A stretch of 17,177 nucleotides of DNA from Clostridia bacterium (lineage in GTDB: Bacteria > Bacillota_A > Clostridia > Oscillospirales > CAG-272): assembly GCA_017414605.1 (NCBI GenBank), contig JAFQLG010000024.1:1-17177 (forward strand), written 5' to 3'. The translations under genes were made by a program, and so were the position numbers. Positions within the stretch are counted from its first letter, which is position 1. Each line of letters starts with the position of its first letter. The notes under the pieces are model-generated. The model was not told the origin of the DNA, searched no databases, and saw only the letters and a list, made by a program, of their open reading frames with translations. Below, piece after piece: positions 6,870 through 14,298 of the stretch.

Positions 6870-6903
6870 AACAAAGAGAGGGAAGAACCCTCTCTTTGTT
6901 TTT
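6870..6903 (+). terminator. Intrinsic terminator of the lipoprotein gene
   Basis: Perfect 13-bp stem (AACAAAGAGAGGG / CCCTCTCTTTGTT), five-base loop, followed by three more T residues. The T tail touches the 3' end of the minus-strand tRNA gene, so the hairpin may also act after the tRNA, although the minus-strand side has a poor T run. Confidence 0.88.
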
Positions 6904-6978
6904 GGTCGAAGTGGCGGGACTCGAACTCGCGGCCTCCAGTACCCGAAACTGGCGCGCTACCACCTGCGCTACACCTCG
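6903..6978 (-). tRNA. tRNA-Pro (anticodon CGG)
   Basis: A 76-base cloverleaf on the minus strand with encoded CCA (6905-6903). The acceptor is CGAGGTG / CACTTCG with the C1-G72 pair and A73 discriminator typical of bacterial proline tRNAs. The D stem is GCGC/GCGC with an AGGTGGTA loop; the anticodon stem CCAGT/ACTGG holds loop TTCGGGT, which gives anticodon CGG (reads CCG) followed by G37. The variable loop has 5 bases and the T loop is TTCGAGT. The T stem GCGAG/CCCGC has one A-C mismatch (positions 52-62), the only imperfection. Confidence 0.95.
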
Positions 6979-7006
6979 AAACTGATTCAATTTCAACGAC
7001 CTTAAT

Positions 7007-7035
7007 ATTATATCATCTATTTATAATTTTGTCAA
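7007..7035 (-). promoter_or_regulatory. Promoter of tRNA-Pro
   Basis: On the minus strand TTGACA (7035-7030), 17-base spacer, TATAAT (7012-7007). The start is expected about 20 bases before the mature tRNA 5' end at 6978. Confidence 0.88.
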
Positions 7036-7061
7036 TCTCATTTTTAAAAAAACTACAAACA

Positions 7062-7098
7062 AAAAGCAAGCCTTTGATTGTAAAGGCTGCTTTGTTTT
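7062..7098 (-). terminator. Intrinsic terminator, probably the old metH terminator
   Basis: Stem AGCCTTT / AAAGGCT, extended after one bulged A (7068) by five more pairs (AAAGC with GCTTT), six-base loop, T-rich sequence on both outer sides (better on the minus strand). It lies directly after the stop codon of the metH 3' relic, so it reads as the terminator that relic once used. Confidence 0.7.
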
Positions 7099-7115
7099 AA
7101 TCATTAAAATTGAAA

Positions 7116-7163
7116 TCAATTCTCCACCAAACTCTCCGCATATCTTACGGCACCCAAAGCTAT
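7116..7163 (-). pseudogene. Relic of a metH 3' end
   Basis: On the minus strand the sequence reads LGAVRYAESLVEN and a TGA stop (7118-7116). The methionine synthase encoded at 9457-11850 ends MGAVRYAESLVT. Upstream of this short piece the frame shows no similarity to MetH, so only the last dozen codons are present, with their stop and, behind it, a terminator. It is a leftover or duplicated gene end and not a gene. Confidence 0.75.
7126..7160. repeat. Direct repeat, left copy (metH 3' end)
   Basis: 35 bases match 9464-9498 at 31 positions in the same orientation, including an unbroken 17-base core (TCCGCATATCTTACGGC). The two copies bracket ktrB-ktrA. Confidence 0.85.
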
Positions 7164-7187
7164 GATCCTATGTTCATTATAAACGTG

Positions 7188-7216
7188 TTGACATAAGTGA
7201 TAAGTTGTGATATAAT
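7188..7216 (+). promoter_or_regulatory. Promoter of ktrB-ktrA
   Basis: TTGACA (7188-7193), 17-base spacer, TATAAT (7211-7216). The expected start near 7223 leaves a leader of ~75 bases. The leader can form an imperfect hairpin (GGAACCA with TGGCTCC) but is too short for a c-di-AMP riboswitch of the ydaO type, which often controls such genes. Confidence 0.85.
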
Positions 7217-7296
7217 CACATTGATAAATAATTATAATTGGAACCAGCTGACTGTAGAGGACATTGGCTCCTTTATGTTTTTTAGAGGAAAATCTT

Positions 7297-8658
7297 ATGG
7301 TTAGTAAAAAGAAATTCACATTTTCAACTACGCAGATCATATTGCTCAGCTTCCTCGTTACAATTCTTTTGGGAAGCGTGCTGTTAGCATTACCGATCAG
7401 CTCCGCCAGCGGTAAGGCCGTGCCGTATCTTGACGCGCTCTTTACAGCAACGACCTCAACCTGTGTAACGGGGCTTGTTACTCTTCCGACGGTCTCTACT
7501 TGGAGCGTGTTTGGGCAAGTCGTCATTTTAGTTTTGATACAGATAGGCGGACTTGGACTCATAACTATTATGTCGGGATTTATGCTTTTGTTGAATCGGA
7601 AAATGGGCATAGGTGACCGATTGCTCATTCAGGACGCGTTTAATCTTAACACAATGTCTGGACTTGCAAAATTTGTTAAAAACGTACTCCTTGGCACATT
7701 GATCATAGAAGGGATAGGCGCCGTTCTGTATATGATCGTGTTTGTTCCCGAGTTCGGTGCTGCGGGCATATGGATATCGATATTCAATTCGGTTTCCGCA
7801 TTTTGTAATGCAGGCATTGATATTATTGCGGAAAACAGTCTTTGCAATTATGCCACCGATCCCTTGATCAATATCGTTACATCTGCGCTCATCATTTTAG
7901 GCGGTCTGGGTTATATCGTTTGGTGGGATATGCTTCGTGTTATTAAAAGACGTTCGCAAAAGAACCGCAAGATATTCAGACACTTGACCTTGCACTCAAA
8001 GATTGCCATTACAGTTACTGCCGGACTCATTCTTTTCGGCGCGATCCTGATATTCATTTTCGAATACGAAAACCCCTCGACTATCGGAGAAATGTCCCTT
8101 TTTGATAAGATTCAGGTGTCTTTCTTCCAATCGGTCACCACGAGAACGGCAGGCTTTGCCTCTGTTCCGCAAGAGAACCTGACAAATGCCTCAGCAACCG
8201 TGTCTATTATCCTGATGATTATAGGCGGCTCACCTGTGGGAACGGCGGGAGGCATTAAGACAGTAACTATTGCCGTCCTTATATGCTCGGCATTCGCAAC
8301 CATCAGAAACAAAAACAGTGCCACTTTGTTTGATCGCCGCATTTCCGAGGCATCGGTGAAAAAAGCGGTTGCCGTGGTCGTAACCTTTCTTATGATATGT
8401 GTTACGTCAACTGTTCTTTTGATGGCAACGGGGAATGCCTCGGCTCTTGATGCAGTCTATGAAACGGTCAGCGCAACGGCAACCGTTGGACTTTCAAGAA
8501 ATTTAACGGCAACACTTAATAACTTTGGCAAGCTTGTTATCATAGTGACAATGTATTTAGGCAGAGTAGGGCCCATTTCGCTTGCAATGGCGCTTGGCAG
8601 TAAAAATGAAAATCAAAACGTCGTTTCCGAGCCGACGGAAGAGATCAATATAGGATAA
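7297..8658 (+). CDS. ktrB: Potassium uptake membrane subunit KtrB (TrkH/KtrB family)
   Basis: 453 residues from ATG 7297, preceded by AGAGGA; a TTG at 7264 would add 11 residues but has no ribosome binding site. The four pore segments of the superfamily are all visible: P1 TTSTCVTGL (52-60), P2 NSVSAFCNAG (164-173), P3 SVTTRTAGF (279-287) and P4 ETVSATATVGLS (389-400). The glycine-rich intramembrane gate loop GGSPVGTAGGIKT is at 310-322. Length and lack of extra N-terminal helices favour KtrB over TrkH. It moves potassium (with sodium coupling in characterised relatives) into the cell, gated by the cytoplasmic KtrA ring encoded next. The pair sits between two copies of the metH end, which hints at insertion. 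Confidence 0.93.
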   Translation: MVSKKKFTFSTTQIILLSFLVTILLGSVLLALPISSASGKAVPYLDALFTATTSTCVTGLVTLPTVSTWSVFGQVVILVLIQIGGLGLITIMSGFMLLLNRKMGIGDRLLIQDAFNLNTMSGLAKFVKNVLLGTLIIEGIGAVLYMIVFVPEFGAAGIWISIFNSVSAFCNAGIDIIAENSLCNYATDPLINIVTSALIILGGLGYIVWWDMLRVIKRRSQKNRKIFRHLTLHSKIAITVTAGLILFGAILIFIFEYENPSTIGEMSLFDKIQVSFFQSVTTRTAGFASVPQENLTNASATVSIILMIIGGSPVGTAGGIKTVTIAVLICSAFATIRNKNSATLFDRRISEASVKKAVAVVVTFLMICVTSTVLLMATGNASALDAVYETVSATATVGLSRNLTATLNNFGKLVIIVTMYLGRVGPISLAMALGSKNENQNVVSEPTEEINIG

Positions 8659-8669
8659 GGAGAATAACG

Positions 8670-9320
8670 ATGAAATCAAATAAAACATATGCGGTTTTTG
8701 GCCTTGGAAGATACGGTATAGCAGTGGCAAGAGAGCTTGTAGAGAACGGCATGGAAGTTATTGCTGTTGATACAGACGATAGGATCGTTAGCGATGCCGC
8801 GGCATATCTGCCTGTGTGTAAGTGTGCTGACGTGACCGATTCAGAGGTCATCTCTCGTCTGGGAATCGGAAATATTGACACAGTTATCGTTTGTATGGCA
8901 AGCAGCCTTGAGGCTAGTGTAATGGCGATAACTCTTTGCAAGGAGGTCGGTGTTAAGACCGTTATTGCAAAATGTGCCGATGAGATGCAACAAAAAATAT
9001 TGCTCCGTGTAGGTGCGGATCAGGTAGTTTTTCCCGAAAACGAATCGGGTATCCGCCTTGCAAAGAATCTCGTCAGCTCGGGATTTATTGATATGATCTC
9101 TTTGTCAAAAGATGTATCTATGGTTGAGATCGACGTAAAGGACGAGTGGTGTGGCAAGAATCTGATCGAGTTAAATCTCCGTAAAAAATACGGTTTCAAC
9201 ATCGTTGCTATTAAAAAAGGGGAAGATGTCAACGTAAATATCAATCCTGAACAGGCGCTCGATGCGGAAAGTTCATTGATCGTTATCGCAAATACAGAAA
9301 AATTGGGCAAGCTGAAGTAA
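8670..9320 (+). CDS. ktrA: Potassium uptake regulatory subunit KtrA (RCK domain)
   Basis: 216 residues, typical for KtrA. RCK_N Rossmann domain at residues ~5-125: VFGLGRYG (GxGxxG at 11-16), VIAVDTD with the acidic end of beta-2 that binds the adenine ribose of ATP/NAD, and GADQVVFPE. A linker (SGIRLAKNL) leads to an RCK_C domain at ~135-214 (SMVEIDVKDEWCGKNLIELNLRKKYGFNIVAIKK), where c-di-AMP binds in characterised Bacillota homologues. It begins 11 bases after ktrB with AAGGAG upstream. It forms an octameric ring that opens KtrB in response to nucleotides. Confidence 0.93.
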   Translation: MKSNKTYAVFGLGRYGIAVARELVENGMEVIAVDTDDRIVSDAAAYLPVCKCADVTDSEVISRLGIGNIDTVIVCMASSLEASVMAITLCKEVGVKTVIAKCADEMQQKILLRVGADQVVFPENESGIRLAKNLVSSGFIDMISLSKDVSMVEIDVKDEWCGKNLIELNLRKKYGFNIVAIKKGEDVNVNINPEQALDAESSLIVIANTEKLGKLK

Positions 9321-9430
9321 AACTCAGAATTTCATTTTTGAGTTATACTTATTTCAAGTGTTTCTCACAATGATACTAAAATATGAACCTATTATAGAAT
9401 GATGTCAACAATTCAGATCACTCACAAAAA

Positions 9431-9454
9431 GAGGGGCAATAGCCCCTCTTTTTT
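9431..9454 (+). terminator. Bidirectional terminator between ktrA and metH
   Basis: Perfect stem GAGGGGC / GCCCCTC with AATA loop, extended by A-T pairs and followed by six T residues on the plus strand; five A residues precede it, giving a T run on the minus strand too. It ends the convergent ktrBA and metH operons. Confidence 0.93.
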
Positions 9455-9456
9455 AA

Positions 9457-11850
9457 TTATGTTACCAAGCTTTCCGCATATCTTACGGCGCCCATAGCGT
9501 CCTTTGCATAGGCATCCGCGCCTATCATATTGGCGTATTGTTCGGTGAGGACCGCGCCGCCAACCATTATTTTAACCGTTGGCGCCTGCTTTCGCAAAAG
9601 CTTGATGGTCTGCTCCATGGCAGGAACGGTCGTGGTCATCAGCGCGCTCAGTCCAACGATGTCCGCACCGTTTTCAAGAGCGGCTCTGACTATCAGCTCA
9701 GGGCTAACGTCTTTTCCAAGGTCTATTACCATAAAACCGTAATTCTGGAGCAGCAAGGACACGATGTTCTTGCCAATATCGTGAATGTCGCCCTTAACGG
9801 TTGCCATAACTATGCAAAGTCGGTCGCCTCTTGTACCGTTTTTGGCGAGCTCGGGCTTGATGCGTTCAAATGCCGCCTTTGCCGCCTCGGCGCTCATAAG
9901 CAGGGCGGGGAGATAGACCGTGTGCTGCTCAAATCCGCGACCAACCGTATCAAGCGCGGGGATAATGTGCTCGTTAACTATGTCAAGCGGTTGCTTTTGA
10001 GCCAAGAGCTCGTCCGTCAGTCTGTAAGCCGCATCCTTAATGCCGTTGACTATGCAATCGTAAAGAGTACCGTCTGCCTGCCTTTTTGTGTTTTGGCAAG
10101 CCACCGCCGCCGTATTTACCTCGCCAAGCTTTTGAGCAAAATCAAGGTAATCGGCGCAGCTTGTGTCAAATCCCGAAAGCGCACAGAAGGCGCGGTATGC
10201 CTTCATCATCTCCTTGGAATGAGGATTCATTATAGCCGCAGAAAGTCCGCTGTGCAATGCCATGGTAAAGAAGTATGCGTTCAGCACGTCGCGGCAGGGC
10301 AGACCAAAGGAAACGTTGGATACGCCAAGCACCGTGTTGCAACCAAGTCGCTCGCGGATAAGACGGAGCGCGTCAAGTGTGACCTTGGCGGCATTTTGGT
10401 CGGCGCTGACCGTCATGGTAAGAGTATCAAATATCAGGTCATTTTTTGAAAGACCGTATTTCTTTGCCTCATCAAGTATTTTTTTGGCTATCTCAAAGCG
10501 CCCCTCGGCTGTGGCGGGAATTCCGTCATCGTCAAGAGTAAGCGCAACCGCCACGCCGCCGTATTTTTTCATAAGGGGGAATATGGCATCCATAGACTCC
10601 TGCTTGCCCGAGAGCGAGTTGATAAGCGCCTTTCCGTTGTAGCGTCGCAGAGCCGCCTCCATAGCAGACACGCTTGAGGTGTCTATCTGTAAGGGCAGGT
10701 CACAAACCGCCTGTATCTCGCACGTAACGCGAGCAATAGTTGCCACCTCGTCTATTTCGGGAAGCCCAACGTTTAAGTCAAGCACGTGCGCACCCGCCTC
10801 CTCTTGCGAGATAGCCTCGCTTAAAATGTAGGCGAGATCACCCTCGCGCAAGGCCTGCTTGATACGAGGCTTGCCCGTTGGGTTGATGCGCTCGCCGATA
10901 AGCAGGGGCGCTTTACCAAGCTCCAGCGCGTGAGTATATGATGAAATGAGGGAAATATCTTTTTTGCTCGGCATCTTTGGCGCAACGTCGCGCGTGTTGT
11001 CAAATGTAGCCTTGATATATTCGGGCGTTGTTCCGCAGCAGCCGCCCATTATGGAAACGCCTGCCTCGGCATAGCCGCGCATAAGACTGCCGAAATGCTC
11101 GGGCGTTACGTCATAGACCGTTCTGCCGTTTTGTACCCTTGGCAGTCCCGCGTTGGGCTTTAAGAGAACGGGAACGGACGAGTATTTCAGAAGCTGCTCA
11201 ACAACGGGAGCAAGCTGTGCGGGACCGAGAGAGCAGTTTGCGCCGATCGCGTCCGCCCCAAGACCTTCAAGCATTGCTACCATAGCGGCAGGCGATGCAC
11301 CCGTCATAAGCTTTGCATCCGCGCCGTAAGCGTTGGAAACGAAAACGGGCAGGTCACAGGATTCCTTTGCGGCAAGCAGCGCCGCCTTGGTTTCGTATGA
11401 GTCGTTCATCGTTTCAATGAATACAAGGTCAACACCGCATTTTGCACCGATAGTGACCACCTCTGAAAAAAGCGCGACCGCGCGCTCAAAATCAAGGTCG
11501 CCATAGGGAGCTAAAAGACGTCCCAGAGGGCCTACGTCAAGCGCGATAAACTTTTCTTTTGTGTTTTGTGTGAGCTCGCGCGCCTTTTTGGCATTGTCAA
11601 CGGCGGCGCAGATTATATCCTCAAGCTCGCGGTGCGAGAACTTAAGTCCGTTTGCGCCAAAGGTGTTTGTGGACACAACGTTGCTTCCCGCGTCGTAATA
11701 AGCGCGGTGAATGTCAACGATCGTGTGGGGGTGGGAAATGTTCCAGACCTCAGGCAGCTCGCCCGAGGAAAGACCGCGCTGCTGGAGCAGAGTACCCATT
11801 CCGCCGTCAAGATATATTCTGTTGTGCTTCAAGTAATCAAGAATCTTCAT
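9457..11850 (-). CDS. metH: Cobalamin-dependent methionine synthase, without reactivation domain
   Basis: 797 residues. Homocysteine domain 1-~290: the zinc-binding cysteines are C206 (GANCSLGP) and C271-C272 (GGCCGTTP). Methyltetrahydrofolate (pterin-binding) domain ~315-575, opening GERINPTGKPRIKQAL (319-334) with HVLDLNVG (355-362) and QIDTSS (388-393). Cobalamin cap ~590-670, with the VYLPALLMSAEAAKAAF helix. B12-binding domain ~675-797, with DIHDIG at 688-693; H690 is the lower axial ligand of cobalt. The fourth, AdoMet-dependent reactivation domain of the ~1200-residue E. coli enzyme is absent; it is encoded as a separate gene three bases upstream. It transfers the methyl of 5-methyl-THF to homocysteine. 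Start 11850 is set by AAGGA upstream. It is the last gene of a five-gene operon. Confidence 0.96.
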   Translation of the reverse strand: MKILDYLKHNRIYLDGGMGTLLQQRGLSSGELPEVWNISHPHTIVDIHRAYYDAGSNVVSTNTFGANGLKFSHRELEDIICAAVDNAKKARELTQNTKEKFIALDVGPLGRLLAPYGDLDFERAVALFSEVVTIGAKCGVDLVFIETMNDSYETKAALLAAKESCDLPVFVSNAYGADAKLMTGASPAAMVAMLEGLGADAIGANCSLGPAQLAPVVEQLLKYSSVPVLLKPNAGLPRVQNGRTVYDVTPEHFGSLMRGYAEAGVSIMGGCCGTTPEYIKATFDNTRDVAPKMPSKKDISLISSYTHALELGKAPLLIGERINPTGKPRIKQALREGDLAYILSEAISQEEAGAHVLDLNVGLPEIDEVATIARVTCEIQAVCDLPLQIDTSSVSAMEAALRRYNGKALINSLSGKQESMDAIFPLMKKYGGVAVALTLDDDGIPATAEGRFEIAKKILDEAKKYGLSKNDLIFDTLTMTVSADQNAAKVTLDALRLIRERLGCNTVLGVSNVSFGLPCRDVLNAYFFTMALHSGLSAAIMNPHSKEMMKAYRAFCALSGFDTSCADYLDFAQKLGEVNTAAVACQNTKRQADGTLYDCIVNGIKDAAYRLTDELLAQKQPLDIVNEHIIPALDTVGRGFEQHTVYLPALLMSAEAAKAAFERIKPELAKNGTRGDRLCIVMATVKGDIHDIGKNIVSLLLQNYGFMVIDLGKDVSPELIVRAALENGADIVGLSALMTTTVPAMEQTIKLLRKQAPTVKIMVGGAVLTEQYANMIGADAYAKDAMGAVRYAESLVT
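9464..9498. repeat. Direct repeat, right copy (inside metH 3' end)
   Basis: Second copy of the 35-base repeat described at 7126-7160. It encodes the last codons of the complete metH (GAVRYAESLV) except the final Thr and stop. Confidence 0.85.
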
Positions 11851-11853
11851 CTT

Positions 11854-12456
11854 TCAGTCCTTGTTTTTTATTCCGATTATCGCCGTAACCGATTTTGTAG
11901 GCGACATAAGAAGGCTTTCGTTGAGCGTTGCGCCTATACTTTTAGGGCAATCGAGCGCGGCAAATATCTCGCGCTGAAGACCGAGGTCAAGGTCGCCGTA
12001 GCCCGCGCTGAAACGGGGCGAGAGCGCACCGAACCTACCTTCAAGCAGGGTGACCGCCGCATCGCAGAGCGCCTCTATCCTCTCGGCGCCCAGCGCCTGA
12101 ATACAAAGCGCCAATGATGGCTCAACCTTGCCGTATTTCGCGATAAGTCTGTCAATTTCAAGTCCCACGGTTGCGGCTATGAGGATGATGTGCTCGCAAT
12201 CCGCAAGGCATTTTGCAAGATCGCGGCTTTTCACCCTTGCAAAGCCCAGATCAAGCTCGCCGTCCTCACCGCGAGTGACGTCAAACGTGGCGTATACCGC
12301 ATCGTATCGCAATTTGCCCTCACAAAGCGCCAATGCGCGATCCACAAGGCCTTCCACCTCGCAAGCAGAGGCAGGGCAGCCCATATATCTGAGTATCTCG
12401 CGCCTGTTTGTCGGCGGCGCCGCAAGGCTTATTTTTATAGGTGTGGAGTAAGTCAT
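11854..12456 (-). CDS. Stand-alone MetH reactivation-domain protein
   Basis: 200 residues. It resembles the C-terminal AdoMet-binding activation domain of methionine synthase, the form found as a separate protein in Thermotoga and many Bacillota. Recognisable elements are ILRYMGCP (21-28), the central helix IILIAATVGLEIDRLI (90-105), the domain's signature RFSAGYGDLDLGLQ (148-161, equivalent to the PGY loop that binds AdoMet), and the family ending SLLMSPTKSVTAIIGI (181-196). Its job should be to remethylate inactive cob(II)alamin on MetH using AdoMet and an electron donor. It overlaps metF by four bases (ATGA) and precedes metH by three, which fits a dedicated partner. No flavodoxin-type donor is encoded here. 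Confidence 0.88.
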   Translation of the reverse strand: MTYSTPIKISLAAPPTNRREILRYMGCPASACEVEGLVDRALALCEGKLRYDAVYATFDVTRGEDGELDLGFARVKSRDLAKCLADCEHIILIAATVGLEIDRLIAKYGKVEPSLALCIQALGAERIEALCDAAVTLLEGRFGALSPRFSAGYGDLDLGLQREIFAALDCPKSIGATLNESLLMSPTKSVTAIIGIKNKD

Positions 12457-13331
12457 TTTTTAAGTTTTGGGGATACGTTTTCCATTATCCTCTTTGCTAC
12501 CTCAATTTTATTCATTGAGTAAACGTGAACGCAGGGAACACCGCAGTCGTAAAGCTCGCAGATCTGCTCCGTTGCGTATTCGATACCCGCTTCAAGCATT
12601 GCTATTGGGTCAGCGCCGTATTTTTCAACCGTCTTCATAAGCCTTGTGGGAACGAAAGAGCCCGAAAGACTGATAGCGCGTTCTATCTGCGCCGCGTTTG
12701 TGATAGGCATTATGCCGGGGATCAGGGGTACGTCGATGCCTGCCGCACGCGCGCGGTCAAGGAAGGAATAGAAAAGGGAATTGTCAAAAAACATCTGCGT
12801 TGTGAGAAAATCGCAGCCTGCGTCAACCTTTTCTTTAAGATGTAAAATGTCATCTTTAGCGCTGGCGCTCTCGGGATGCACCTCGGGATAACAGGCTCCG
12901 CCGACGCAAAGATGGGGCGCATTTTGCTTTATTTCATAAACGAGATCGATCGCGTGGCGGTAAGCCCATAGGCTTCTGTCGCTGTCTTTCAGATCGGCGG
13001 GAATGTCACCGCGCAGAGCCATAACGTTCTCTATGCCTGCTGCCTTAATGTCGGCAATTCGGGCAAGAACGGTGTCCTTGTCGGAGGAAACGCAGGTGAG
13101 ATGCGCCAGAGATGGCACTCCATGCCGCTCTCCGATATTTTTGGCAATTTCAATGGTGTATTTGCTCGTTCCGCCGCCCGCGCCGTATGTAACACTCATA
13201 AAAGCGGGGTGCAGCTCGGCTATGCGCTCCGTCGCCTCTTTAACGGACTCAAAAGCCGTTGTGGTCTTGGGTGGAAACACCTCAAAGGAGAGGCAGGGCG
13301 CACTATTGTTAAGTATTTCGGATATCTTCAT
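12453..13331 (-). CDS. metF: Methylenetetrahydrofolate reductase
   Basis: 292 residues from ATG 13331; the frame is open further upstream, but AAAGGA lies eight bases before this ATG and the product then starts at the family N-terminus. TIM-barrel flavoprotein: SFEVFPPKT (15-23, with the catalytic Glu17 equivalent to E28 of the E. coli enzyme), SVTYGAGGGTS (near 46-56), HLTCVSSD, ALRGDIP (the Asp that contacts FAD N1), GGACYPEVHP, DFLTTQMFFD and PGIMPI. It reduces 5,10-methylene-THF to 5-methyl-THF, the methyl donor of MetH encoded two genes later. Clostridial MetF often needs a MetV partner or ferredoxin as electron source; no MetV is seen nearby. One base separates it from the upstream hydrolase gene. 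Confidence 0.96.
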   Translation of the reverse strand: MKISEILNNSAPCLSFEVFPPKTTTAFESVKEATERIAELHPAFMSVTYGAGGGTSKYTIEIAKNIGERHGVPSLAHLTCVSSDKDTVLARIADIKAAGIENVMALRGDIPADLKDSDRSLWAYRHAIDLVYEIKQNAPHLCVGGACYPEVHPESASAKDDILHLKEKVDAGCDFLTTQMFFDNSLFYSFLDRARAAGIDVPLIPGIMPITNAAQIERAISLSGSFVPTRLMKTVEKYGADPIAMLEAGIEYATEQICELYDCGVPCVHVYSMNKIEVAKRIMENVSPKLKK

Positions 13332-13332
13332 A

Positions 13333-14283
13333 TCATTTATCCTTTGTAAGACACATTTTGGTAAACTCACGCAGCTCGCGGTGATAAAGCTCGGGGTCCT
13401 CAAAGTAAGCAAGCGCGTGGCCCGCGTTTTTGACGGCTACAAGGCGCACCATATCGGGATTTGCCTCGGCAATTTTTTGGCTCATTTCAAAGGGGACGAA
13501 CCTGTCGTCGTCGCCGTGAATAATAAGAATGGGAACTTTTGTGTGCTTGACCGCCTCAACGGCAGAGGCATCGGTAAGCTTGAACTTTGCAAAAAGCCGC
13601 GCCGCAACGTATGCAAAGGGGAAGCAAAGCTTTTGGGGCAGTCCCATATCGCCGCAAACCTTTTTAATTATTTCCCAGGGGGAAGAGAACGGGCAGTCCG
13701 CAAAAATTCCCACAACGTTTTGGGGCAACTCAAGTCCCGATGCCATAAGCACCGTGCCCGCTCCCATAGAAACACCCGAAATAAATATCGGTGTGTCAGA
13801 GCCAAAGCGCGAGTTTGCGTAATTTATCCAATCCAGGCAGTCGTAACGCTCCTTTACTCCAAAGGTTATAGCGTTACCCTCGCTGCGCGTGTGCGCTCGC
13901 TGGTCAATGATAATGGCGTTGTGACCGATCTCGCGGAGTATACGATAACCGCCGCAAAAATCACGCGTGCCCATACTGCGATAGCCGTGAAAATCAATAT
14001 GTAGCGGCGCATTGTCGCAGAAATGATAGTAGCGCCCGTGCAGCTTAAGTCCGTCGCGCGAGGTAATGGTGATGGACTCGTAGGGCGCGCTGTCCAGCTC
14101 GCCGATGAGCGTAAGCATCATATCCTTGTGCCTTTGATATTGCTCCTCCTTGGGAACGTTAAATGGCTTTCTCTCGGGGTTGGGGCGCGAGAAAAAGGCT
14201 CTGCGGTATGCCGCATAGCACAAAGCGAGAAATAGCAGCGTCAAAAATGCCAGAACGGCAAGAATTATCAATAAAACGTCCAT
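13333..14283 (-). CDS. Membrane-anchored alpha/beta hydrolase (YqkD-like serine hydrolase)
   Basis: 316 residues. One N-terminal helix (VLLIILAVLAFLTLLFLALCYAAY, residues ~3-26) followed by basic residues suggests a membrane anchor with the enzyme domain in the cytoplasm or outside; topology is uncertain. The alpha/beta-hydrolase domain has the oxyanion-side HGY (99-101), nucleophile elbow GVSMGAG with Ser172, acid GDDDRFVP with Asp260, and His289 (NAGHALAY), a complete triad. The general class includes esterases and peptidases acting on small or lipid-like substrates; the substrate cannot be told. Start 14283 has GGGAGA upstream. It lies 15 bases after the HD gene and its TGA is one base from the metF start, so it is co-expressed with methionine synthesis genes, without an obvious metabolic link. 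Confidence 0.88.
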   Translation of the reverse strand: MDVLLIILAVLAFLTLLFLALCYAAYRRAFFSRPNPERKPFNVPKEEQYQRHKDMMLTLIGELDSAPYESITITSRDGLKLHGRYYHFCDNAPLHIDFHGYRSMGTRDFCGGYRILREIGHNAIIIDQRAHTRSEGNAITFGVKERYDCLDWINYANSRFGSDTPIFISGVSMGAGTVLMASGLELPQNVVGIFADCPFSSPWEIIKKVCGDMGLPQKLCFPFAYVAARLFAKFKLTDASAVEAVKHTKVPILIIHGDDDRFVPFEMSQKIAEANPDMVRLVAVKNAGHALAYFEDPELYHRELREFTKMCLTKDK

Positions 14284-14298
14284 TTATATCTCCCGAAA

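Noticed and set aside
7223..7296. c-di-AMP (ydaO) riboswitch before ktrB
   Set aside because: The leader after the promoter is only ~75 bases and lacks the multi-helix fold; only one imperfect hairpin is seen.
9321..9420. AACTCA / TGAGTT hairpin just after ktrA as a terminator
   Set aside because: Six-pair, AT-rich stem with a 12-base loop and a poor T run; the strong hairpin at 9431-9454 serves better.
9538..14235. Long plus-strand open frames opposite metH, metF and the hydrolase genes
   Set aside because: They are mirror frames of well-supported minus-strand genes, with no ribosome binding sites and no recognisable protein features.
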